Below are positions 8,416 through 15,596 of a DNA stretch of 64,000 bases, in pieces. The notes beneath the pieces were generated by a model. The model was not told the origin of the DNA and searched no databases. It worked only from the letters and a program-made list of their open reading frames with translations. Location of the stretch: the NCBI RefSeq assembly GCF_014490485.1, contig NZ_JACTVA010000009.1, positions 62,001 through 126,000 of the forward strand, given 5' to 3'. The translations under genes were made by a program, and so were the position numbers. The DNA is from Teichococcus aerophilus. GTDB lineage: Bacteria > Pseudomonadota > Alphaproteobacteria > Acetobacterales > Acetobacteraceae. Position 1 is the first letter of the stretch; each line of letters begins with the position of its first letter.

Positions 8416-8987
8416 GCACGCTCCTGCCCGAGAAGCCGCGCAAGGCCGAGATGCTGGCCGGGCTGCGCGGCGCGCTGATGCTGGCGCGTGGGCGGCCGGA
8501 GGGCATCATGCTGATGCCGCTGGCGCCCGATGCCGCCGCGCGGTCCTACTGGGCGGCCGCCTTCTGCCTGCCGCTGTTCATGCTGATCCGCGTGATCTCC
8601 GGCACCGTGCCGCTGACCGGGCGGGGCGTGTCGGCGGAGATGATCGGCTTTGTCGTCGGCTGGGCCGGCTATGGACTGGCGACGCTGCCGATGGCCATCG
8701 CCTCCGGCCAGGCCGCCTTCTGGCCCCGCTTCCTGGCGACCTGGAACTGGGTCAGCCTGTTCCAGTACTGCGCCATCGTCGTGATCTCCCTGGTCGCCTC
8801 GCTGCTGCCGGGCTGGCTGGGGCAGGGGATCAACCTGGCCGGGCTGGGCTACCTGCTGTGGCTGCAATGGTTTTCCACCGGCCTGGCGCTGCGGGTGGGC
8901 GGCGGCGCGGCTGCCGGGCTGGTGTTGCTGGACCTGATGATCGGCTTCCTGATGTCCGGCTTCGTCACCGGCCTCGCCGGCGGCTGA
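8412..8987 (+). CDS. Small multi-pass membrane protein of unknown function
   Basis: I do not recognise the family. The protein has about five hydrophobic segments: around SYWAAAFCLPLFMLIRVISG, MIGFVVGWAGYGLATLPMAI, LFQYCAIVVISLVASLLPGW, LAGLGYLLWLQWFSTGLAL and LVLLDLMIGFLMSGFVTG. A basic, soluble N-terminus precedes them. The first ATG in frame is at 8451. However, a continuous open frame extends back to a CTG that overlaps the dapE stop as CTGA, and the extra 13 residues (STLLPEKPRKAE and so on) look like a normal N-terminus. I therefore annotate the CTG start with the ATG as alternative. Translational coupling to dapE is likely; a role in lysine synthesis is not implied. Confidence 0.7.
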   Translation: MSTLLPEKPRKAEMLAGLRGALMLARGRPEGIMLMPLAPDAAARSYWAAAFCLPLFMLIRVISGTVPLTGRGVSAEMIGFVVGWAGYGLATLPMAIASGQAAFWPRFLATWNWVSLFQYCAIVVISLVASLLPGWLGQGINLAGLGYLLWLQWFSTGLALRVGGGAAAGLVLLDLMIGFLMSGFVTGLAGG

Positions 8988-9087
8988 GGCCGGTTGCCGC
9001 TTCGCGCATCACGCCCCATCTGGGCTGCTGAAGCGCGACCGCCGCCCGGCGGGAGAACGCGCGACCAGACACTCCCGGAGTGACGTG

Positions 9088-9786
9088 ATGACGATCGAAG
9101 TCTGGAGCTGGCCGACCCCGAACGGCCACAAGGTTCATATCACCCTGGAGGAGCTCGAGCTTCCCTACAGGATCGTCCCGGTCAATATTGGCAAGGGCGA
9201 GCAGTTCCGGCCGGAATTCCTGGCCATCAACCCCAACCACCGCATCCCCGCGATCGTCGACCCGGAAGGCCCGGATGGCCGTACCGTATCGTTGTTCGAG
9301 AGCGGCGCGATCCTGATCTATCTGGCCGAGAAGGCCGGGCGCCTGCTGCCGGCGGACCCGGTGGACCGCTACACCGCCCTGCAGTGGCTGATGTTCCAGA
9401 TGGGCGGCGTCGGCCCGATGTTCGGCCAGTACAACCACTTCGCCGCCTATGCGCCGGAGAAGATCCCCTACGCCATCGACCGCTACGGCAACGAGGTGAA
9501 GCGCCTGCACAATGTGCTTGAGAAGCGCCTGGCCGAAAGCGCCTACCTGGCGGGCGATGAATATTCCATCGCCGACATCGCCACTTTCCCCTGGGTCCGC
9601 AACCCCGACCGGCGCGGGATCGACCTGGGCGAGTATCCGGCAGTGCGGCGCTGGCACGACGCCATCGCGGCGCGGCCGGCGGTGCAGCGCGGCGTCGCCG
9701 TATTATCCGGGAACCAGCGCAGCGGGCCGATGAGCGAGGCGGAGCGGGAGCTGCTGTTCGGCAAGACGCAGTACCAGCGCCGCTGA
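9088..9786 (+). CDS. Glutathione S-transferase family protein (YfcG-like)
   Basis: This is a soluble, thioredoxin-fold glutathione transferase of 232 residues. The N-terminal domain shows the TPNG motif (about residue 10), which in the YfcG/Nu group supplies Thr and Asn for glutathione-disulfide chemistry. It also shows HRIPAIVDPEGPDG with the cis-Pro and FESGAILIYLAEKAG, the glutathione-binding Glu-Ser. The helical C-terminal domain has the N-capping segment SIADIATFPWV. The ATG is preferred over the GTG one codon upstream because CGGAG lies seven bases before it. A close paralogue sits at 26.9 kb. Members of this group act as disulfide-bond reductases; the substrate here is unknown. Confidence 0.93.
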   Translation: MTIEVWSWPTPNGHKVHITLEELELPYRIVPVNIGKGEQFRPEFLAINPNHRIPAIVDPEGPDGRTVSLFESGAILIYLAEKAGRLLPADPVDRYTALQWLMFQMGGVGPMFGQYNHFAAYAPEKIPYAIDRYGNEVKRLHNVLEKRLAESAYLAGDEYSIADIATFPWVRNPDRRGIDLGEYPAVRRWHDAIAARPAVQRGVAVLSGNQRSGPMSEAERELLFGKTQYQRR

Positions 9787-10047
9787 TTTCGCGGTGGTCC
9801 CGGCCGTTTCATGCTATGCGGGGATCGGTGGCTGAAACCCGGCCGCATTAAGGGTTTGGTGATATCGTTGAATGCGCCGCCGCCAGGCTATCGTGTTGTT
9901 CGATATATATTGAAGGCTTGCAAGCAGCGTCCTCGCTTGCTTGCCCCAGGGCGGTGGGGCAGGTGGAGGGAGGAGCTGAGGCAATGGGCCTCGAGGGTCT
10001 GGAGCCTCGGTCTGTTCCACACCCTCTCCGGCGGAGGATCTGGCGGT

Positions 10048-11436
10048 ATGAGTGCGCGTATCCTGGTGGTGGATGATATCGCCGCCAATCTTCGCCTGCT
10101 GGAAGCACGCCTGAACGCTGAATATTACGAGGTGGCCCTGGCCGCGTCGGGACCCGAGGCCCTGGCGAAAGCGGCCGAATGGGCGCCGGACGTCATCCTG
10201 CTGGACGTCATGATGCCGGGGATGGATGGCTACGAGGTCTGCCGCCGCCTGAAGGCCAATCCGCTGACATCCTCCATTGCCGTCGTCATGATCACGGCGC
10301 TGGTGGACCCGGCCGAGCGGGTGCGCGGGCTGGAAGCCGGCGCCGACGATTTCCTCTCCAAGCCGGTGGACCACCCGACGCTGTTTGCCCGGCTGCGGGC
10401 CCTGCTGCGGATGAAGCAGGTGCTGGACGCCTTCCGCCTGCGGGCGGAGACGGCGCGCGACCTGGGCTTCGCGCCGGAGCCGCAGCCTTCCAACAGCGTC
10501 GCCGGCGCCGAGGCTCTGGTGGTGACCGAGGATATCAATGAGGCCGAGCTGCTGAGCAGCGTGCTCTCCGGCGACGGCGTCCAGGTGCATCTGGCGGCGG
10601 ATAGCGCCACGGCCTGGACCATGCTGGCCGAAAGCAATTTCGACCTGGCGCTGCTCAGCCTCTCCCTGGATGGGGTGGGTGGGCTCCGCTTCGCCTCCCG
10701 CCTGCGGGCCCAGGCGCATACGCGGGACCTGCCGGTGCTGCTGATCGCCGACGAGGACCAGCGCCCGATGATCCTGCGCGGCTTCGACCTTGGCGCCAAC
10801 GACCACGTGCAGCGCCCGGTGGACCCGAATGAACTGCGCGCCCGCGTCCGCAACCAGATCCGTCGCAAGCGCTACCAGGAGCGGCTGCGGGCCGAGCTGG
10901 ACCGCTCGCTGGAGATGGCGGTGACGGATGGGCTGACCGGCCTGCGCAACCGCCGCTACATCACCAGCCACCTGGAAGGGCTGCTGCGCGCCGGTGGCGC
11001 CGCCCTGCTGATGGTGGACGTGGACCGCTTCAAGGCCGTCAACGACACCCATGGCCACGCGGCGGGGGACGAGGTGCTGCGGGAGGTGGCGCAGCGCCTG
11101 AAGCACCACCTGCGCGCCATGGACGTGGTGGCCCGCTTCGGTGGCGAGGAATTCGTCGTCGCCATGGCCGCCGCGGACGCGGCGGAAGCCATGCAGGTGG
11201 CCGAGCGGCTGCGGGAATCGCTGGTGGAGACGCCGGTGGAGCTGGACCGGATGGCACCGCTGTTCATCACCGCCAGCATCGGCGTGGCGGTCAGCCGCCC
11301 GGGAGATACGTTGAACGACCTGACCTCGGCCGCCGATGCGGCCCTGTACCGCGCCAAGGCCAAGGGCCGGAACCGCGTGGAACTGGCGGAGCCGGAGGAC
11401 TGGCAGGCCCGCAGCACCGGCACCGCGACCGTCTGA
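10048..11436 (+). CDS. pleD: PleD-type response regulator with diguanylate cyclase domain
   Basis: PleD makes cyclic di-GMP on phosphorylation and in Caulobacter drives the motile-to-sessile change. The 462-residue protein has three domains. The first receiver has DD near the start, phospho-acceptor Asp53 in ILLDVMMPGMDGYE and Lys in FLSKPVDHP. The second, adaptor receiver has the acceptor position replaced (LALLSLSLDG), as in the known PleD. The third is a GGDEF domain with TDGLTGLRNRRY, the active-site RFGGEEF and an inhibitory-site RAMD five residues before it, so product inhibition is expected. The start was chosen for its GGAGGA ribosome site about ten bases upstream and the canonical VVDDIAANLRLLE. 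divK, often upstream, is absent; a 261-base spacer precedes the gene. Confidence 0.95.
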   Translation: MSARILVVDDIAANLRLLEARLNAEYYEVALAASGPEALAKAAEWAPDVILLDVMMPGMDGYEVCRRLKANPLTSSIAVVMITALVDPAERVRGLEAGADDFLSKPVDHPTLFARLRALLRMKQVLDAFRLRAETARDLGFAPEPQPSNSVAGAEALVVTEDINEAELLSSVLSGDGVQVHLAADSATAWTMLAESNFDLALLSLSLDGVGGLRFASRLRAQAHTRDLPVLLIADEDQRPMILRGFDLGANDHVQRPVDPNELRARVRNQIRRKRYQERLRAELDRSLEMAVTDGLTGLRNRRYITSHLEGLLRAGGAALLMVDVDRFKAVNDTHGHAAGDEVLREVAQRLKHHLRAMDVVARFGGEEFVVAMAAADAAEAMQVAERLRESLVETPVELDRMAPLFITASIGVAVSRPGDTLNDLTSAADAALYRAKAKGRNRVELAEPEDWQARSTGTATV

Positions 11437-11466
11437 CGGCCCGCCCGCACCCAGGCAACCGAAACG

Positions 11467-11497
11467 GAAAAAGGGCCGCTCCCAAAGGGACGGCCCT
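11467..11497 (-). terminator. Intrinsic terminator of rpmG
   Basis: AGGGCCG and TCCC pair with GGGA and CGGCCCT (one bulged base, three-base loop). Five A residues on the plus strand become a U-tract in the minus-strand transcript. It lies between convergent pleD and rpmG and mainly serves rpmG. Confidence 0.85.
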
Positions 11498-11540
11498 GTT
11501 CCGTAGCCAGTCCTCGCCCGCGCGGGGCGGGCGAAGCGGC

Positions 11541-11708
11541 TTACTTGATCTTGGATTCGCGGAAGACGACGTGCTTCCGGGCGACCGGGTCGTACTTCTT
11601 GAATTCCAGCTTGTTGGTCGTGGACCGGGTGTTCTTCTTCGTGACGTAGAAGTAGCCGGTGTCAGCCGTGCTGACGAGCTTGATCAGGATCGTGTTGGAC
11701 TTGGCCAT
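11541..11708 (-). CDS. rpmG: 50S ribosomal protein L33
   Basis: A 55-residue basic protein, [20 protein letters not shown] at the N-terminus and [12 protein letters not shown] at the C-terminus, matches bacterial L33 over its full length. It carries the conserved [10 protein letters not shown] and KLELKKYDP segments. The zinc-binding Cys pairs of the C+ form are absent, so this is the zinc-independent C- form, usual in alphaproteobacteria. It lies tail to tail with pleD, a conserved pairing in this class. Its own promoter-like sequence and terminator flank it, so it is a single-gene unit. Confidence 0.97.
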   Translation of the reverse strand: MAKSNTILIKLVSTADTGYFYVTKKNTRSTTNKLEFKKYDPVARKHVVFRESKIK

Positions 11709-11806
11709 GACATTCTTCCGTAGTCGCCGTGGTGCGACGCAAACTGCGCTGCTCTGGACCGGGCGATACTAGACTCCGCATTCCCGGCTAGCTTGAGGCC
11801 GCGGAA

Positions 11807-11832
11807 ACTATACCGCCCACGGCCGTAGTCAA
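11807..11832 (-). promoter_or_regulatory. Candidate rpmG promoter
   Basis: On the minus strand TTGACT is followed by 14 bases and TATAGTTT; read as TAGTTT the spacing is 16. The predicted leader is about 90 bases. The hexamers are good but the spacing is imperfect. Confidence 0.4.
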
Positions 11833-11868
11833 GCACATCCTCGATTCCCGTGTGTTTTCAGGCTGTTT

Positions 11869-13443
11869 TTAACGGGCGAGGGCGGTGCCGTAGGCGCCGG
11901 GGCGGTCCATCAGCACCTTCGCCACCTCGGCATCCAGTTCCCGGCCCTCGGCGGGCGGGCAGGTGTTGCGCAGGGCGGAGACCTCGCTGGCCGGCACGGG
12001 GGCCCGGGCGGCCCGCAGGCGGGCCAGTACCGCTGCCCTGGGGGCCTGGCCGGCGAAGAGCTGCGCCAGCTCCGCCTGCACCGCATCCAGCCCCAGGCTG
12101 GTGCACAGCGCCGGCTGCACGCCCAGCCCCTGTACCGGCCAGCCCAGCGGCGCCAGCACGCGGGACCAGGAGATCAGTACCTCCGCGCCGTTCGAAAGCG
12201 GCACGACGATCTGGATCAGCCCTTTGCCCAGCGTGGAGCTGCCGACTACCACGGCCCGTCCACGGTCGGACAGGGCGGCGGTGACGATCTCGGCGGAGGA
12301 TGCGGTGCGCCCGTCCACCAGCACCACCACCGGGCGGCCCTGCGCCTGGTCCCGCCCCGCGGCGCGCCAGTTGCGCACCGAATCCGGGTGGCGGCCCAGG
12401 CTGCTGGCCACCGGGCCATCGGTCAGAAACAGGTCGGCTACCGACATCGCCTGCATCAGCACGCCGCCCCGGTTGCCACGCAGGTCCAGCACCACGCCAC
12501 GCGGCGCCTGTGGGCCAGAGAAGGCATCCAGCAGGGCGGTGGAGAGGTCGTCCGTGGTCTGGGCGGAGAAATGGGACACGCGCAGCCACAGCAGCCCGTC
12601 CGACCGCTCGGCCCGGACCGTCTGGCTCGGCTGGCTGCTGCGGCGGAGCGAGATGGTCAGGCGCCGGTTGCCGCGCCGCAGCCCCAGCGACACCTCGGTA
12701 TCGGTGTAGCCTTCCAGCAACTCGGCGGCCTCGGTGATGCGGCGGGCGGAGACCGGGTAGCCGTCGATGGAGAGCAACTGGTCGCCCTCCCGCAGCCCGG
12801 CCCGCGCCGCCGGGCCATCCGGCACGACGGAGGCGATGATGACGACGTTTCGCCGCCCGCCGGCCAGCCGCAGCCCCAGCGACGACTGGCCGACCCGGCG
12901 TTCCCGTGCCTCCAGCGCATCCTGTGCGGTGACGTAGCGGCTGTAGGGGTCCAGGTGGTTGAACAACTCGTCGAACCCGGCCTGCAGCATCCGCTCGGCC
13001 CCCGCATGGCGCAGCACGGGGGAGGCCGCCCAGGCGGCCGCGTAGAATTCCGTCAGCGTGCTCGCCAGCACGTCCGCCGGTGGCCTTGCCTCCGGGCGCG
13101 CGGCGCCTGGTGGCGTCCCGGGCTGCAGCGGCTGGGCGGGGGCCAGCAACTCGGCCAGCAGCCGGTCCCCCAGGGTCAGCCGCAGCAGGCCACTGACGAC
13201 TTCGGCGCTCAGCCGAGTATCCACGGCGCCCAGGCCGCGCAGGGACCACAGGGCCAGGTCGGCGGGTGCGGCGGGCTCCAGGTGGCGTTCCAGGATGGCG
13301 GTGAAGGCCTGCTGCAAGGCTGGCTGCACCATGTTGCGCGGGAAGGGACCGTCCTGCGCACGCGCCGGCAGGCCCGCTACCAGGGACAGCAGTATCGCCA
13401 CGGCCAGCCGGAGGAAGGCGGCGCGTGTCAGGGGAAGGCGCAG
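11869..13443 (-). CDS. S41 family peptidase (C-terminal processing protease type)
   Basis: This is a periplasmic serine protease of the Ctp/Prc/TSP family, which trims or degrades envelope proteins. Hydrophobic AAFLRLAVAILLSLVAGLPARA forms a Sec signal. A PDZ domain follows (VVPDGPAARAGLREGDQLL), then the S41 core with the catalytic Ser in TASSAEIVTAAL and the Lys in STLGKGLIQ. The signal sequence has no ATG, GTG or TTG upstream of it within the gene. The first ATG (at Met-Val-Gln-Pro) would remove the signal. I place the start at a CTG six bases after the rnr stop, but this is uncertain. The gene is last in the long minus-strand run ending with topA and rnr. Confidence 0.85.
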   Translation of the reverse strand: MRLPLTRAAFLRLAVAILLSLVAGLPARAQDGPFPRNMVQPALQQAFTAILERHLEPAAPADLALWSLRGLGAVDTRLSAEVVSGLLRLTLGDRLLAELLAPAQPLQPGTPPGAARPEARPPADVLASTLTEFYAAAWAASPVLRHAGAERMLQAGFDELFNHLDPYSRYVTAQDALEARERRVGQSSLGLRLAGGRRNVVIIASVVPDGPAARAGLREGDQLLSIDGYPVSARRITEAAELLEGYTDTEVSLGLRRGNRRLTISLRRSSQPSQTVRAERSDGLLWLRVSHFSAQTTDDLSTALLDAFSGPQAPRGVVLDLRGNRGGVLMQAMSVADLFLTDGPVASSLGRHPDSVRNWRAAGRDQAQGRPVVVLVDGRTASSAEIVTAALSDRGRAVVVGSSTLGKGLIQIVVPLSNGAEVLISWSRVLAPLGWPVQGLGVQPALCTSLGLDAVQAELAQLFAGQAPRAAVLARLRAARAPVPASEVSALRNTCPPAEGRELDAEVAKVLMDRPGAYGTALAR

Positions 13444-13448
13444 GACGC

Positions 13449-15596
13449 CTAGCGCCGCCTTGCTCCGCGCGCGGGCGGTGCGCCCTGCATGAGATGAAAC
13501 ACCAGGCCGCCGGTCAGCGGAGCGGCGTCGGATAGCCGCACATCGACCGCTTGGCCCAGGCTGAACACCAATCGGGTGTTTCGGCCTGAAAGCCGGCGTT
13601 CGGCCTCCTCGTGAATCCATCGATCGTCCGGCAGGGATGACAACGGCACGATTCCGCTCGCGCCGTTCTCCTCCACGGTGACGAACAGTCCGAACCGTGT
13701 CACCCCCGAAATACGCGCGGCGAATATGTTGCCAATGCGTGTTGCCATAAGGCCAGTCAGGTAGCGGTCCACCGCATCCCGCTCCGCGGCGGCGGCGCGG
13801 CGCTCGGCGCGGGTGATGCGCTCGCCGATCTCGGCGAATTCGGCGGCGTCGGCTGGCGGAATCGATTCCGGCCCCAGTTTCAGCCCACCGATCAGCGCGC
13901 GGTGCACCAGCAGGTCGGCATAGCGGCGGATGGGGCTGGTGAAGTGCGCGTAGCGGGGCAGCGCCAGGCCGAAATGCCCCAGATTCTCCGGGCTGTAGGC
14001 GGCCTGGGATTGGCCGCGCAGCACCGCCTCATGGATCAGCCGCGCCTCGGGCAGGTCCTTGGTACGGTCCAGCAACGCGGCGAAGTGGGCGGGGCGCAGC
14101 TCGCCGGCGGCGGGCAGGTCCAGTTCGAAACTGTCCAGGAACTGGCGCAGCCCTTCCAACTTCTCGTCGGAGGGCCGCTCATGCACCCGGTACATGCAGG
14201 GCTGGCCCTGCTTTTCCAGCGTCTCCGCCGCGCAGACATTGGCGGCGACCATGAATTCCTCGATCAGCCGGTGCGAGTCGAGGCGGAGGCGCGGCACCAC
14301 GTCCCGCACCTGGCCGTTCTCGTCCAGCAGCACGCGGCGCTCGGGCAGGTCCAGGTCCAGCGTGCCACGCGCGTCCCGCGCCTTCTGGAGCGCGGCATAG
14401 GCGCCGAACAGCGGTGCTATGGTCTCCACCATTTCGCCACGCAGATGCGCTTCCTGCACCTGCTCGTAGGTCAGGCGGGCGGCGGAGCGCATCAGGCCAC
14501 GGCCGAAGCGGTGGGTGGTCTTGGTGCCGCCGGCATCGAACCGCATGTCCACGAACAGGCAGCCGCGGTTCTCGCCCGGCTTCAGGCTGCACCATTCGTT
14601 GGAAAGCGCTTCCGGCAGCATCGGCACGACGCGGTCGGGGAAGTAGACGCTGTTGCCGCGCAGCCGCGCCTCGTCATCCAGCGCGCTGCCGGTGCGGACG
14701 TAATGCGCCACGTCGGCGATGGCGACGATGACGCGCCAGCCATCCGCCGTCGCTTCCGCCCAGACGGAGTCGTCGAAATCCCGCGCATCCTCGCCATCGA
14801 TGGTGACGAGGGGGATGGGGCGAAGATCCTCACGCCCCTGCAGGTCCACGGCACCGGCGGCGTTCGCCTCGGCCAGCGCGGCGGGCGGGAAGGTGTCCGG
14901 GATGCCATGCTGGTGGACGCAAAGGATGGAAATGGCGCGCGGCGCATCCATCCGCCCCAGCCGCTCAACGATGCGGACGGGGCGCAGGCCGGGCCCGACA
15001 TGGTTGATGGGTTCGGCCAGCACCAGCTCGCCCGGCTCGGCGCCGCCATCCTGGCCGGCAGGCACGGTCCATTCGGCCTTCTGGCGCTTGTCCACCGGCT
15101 GCACGCGGCCGTCCTGGTACAGCCCCAGCACGCGCGGCGCGGCTGCGGCGCCCAGGCGCTTGAAGGTGCGGCCGTCATACTTGCCGCCGCCCATGGAGCG
15201 CAGCCGGGCCATCACCCGCTCGCCCGGCGCCAGGGCGGGCTGGCCGGGGCGTTCCGGGCGCATATAGACCAGCGGCGGGCGGCCTTCGCCCAGCCACTCG
15301 ACCGGGCGGGCGAGGGGGTCACCATCGGGGTCGATGCCGAAGACCTCGACCACCGCCACTTCCGGCAGCTTCTGGATGTCGCGGGCGCGGCGGCTGCCGG
15401 AGCGGGCGACGACGCCTTCCGCCTGCAACTGCCGCAGCAATTCCCGCAGGGCCGGGCGCTGCTCAACGCTCAGGCCGAAATGCCGGACGATGTCGCTCTT
15501 GCCGACATCGCCCTTGGCATCGCGCAGGAAGCGGCGAAGCTGGTCGCGTGTCGGCAGCGGCGAGGGGCCGCTGCCGTTGTCGGGCTCGCCGCTCAG
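13449..15596 (-). CDS. rnr: Ribonuclease R
   Basis: RNase R is a 3'-to-5' exoribonuclease of the RNB family that degrades structured RNA. Cold-shock-like domains precede the RNB catalytic domain, which holds the metal ligands in IDGEDARDFDDSVW (middle of the protein) and RVHERPSDEKLEGL. A C-terminal S1 domain (IFAARISGVTRFGLFVTVEE) and a short Arg-rich tail end it. The start matters. A TTG at 15440 would give 663 residues but cut away an in-frame helix-turn-helix segment, QLRRFLRDAKGDVGKSDIV. The frame is open upstream to a CTG that overlaps the topA stop as CTGA, giving 715 residues, closer to the family length. No ATG, GTG or TTG occurs between them, so the CTG start is inferred. Confidence 0.93.
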   Translation of the reverse strand: MSGEPDNGSGPSPLPTRDQLRRFLRDAKGDVGKSDIVRHFGLSVEQRPALRELLRQLQAEGVVARSGSRRARDIQKLPEVAVVEVFGIDPDGDPLARPVEWLGEGRPPLVYMRPERPGQPALAPGERVMARLRSMGGGKYDGRTFKRLGAAAAPRVLGLYQDGRVQPVDKRQKAEWTVPAGQDGGAEPGELVLAEPINHVGPGLRPVRIVERLGRMDAPRAISILCVHQHGIPDTFPPAALAEANAAGAVDLQGREDLRPIPLVTIDGEDARDFDDSVWAEATADGWRVIVAIADVAHYVRTGSALDDEARLRGNSVYFPDRVVPMLPEALSNEWCSLKPGENRGCLFVDMRFDAGGTKTTHRFGRGLMRSAARLTYEQVQEAHLRGEMVETIAPLFGAYAALQKARDARGTLDLDLPERRVLLDENGQVRDVVPRLRLDSHRLIEEFMVAANVCAAETLEKQGQPCMYRVHERPSDEKLEGLRQFLDSFELDLPAAGELRPAHFAALLDRTKDLPEARLIHEAVLRGQSQAAYSPENLGHFGLALPRYAHFTSPIRRYADLLVHRALIGGLKLGPESIPPADAAEFAEIGERITRAERRAAAAERDAVDRYLTGLMATRIGNIFAARISGVTRFGLFVTVEENGASGIVPLSSLPDDRWIHEEAERRLSGRNTRLVFSLGQAVDVRLSDAAPLTGGLVFHLMQGAPPARGARRR

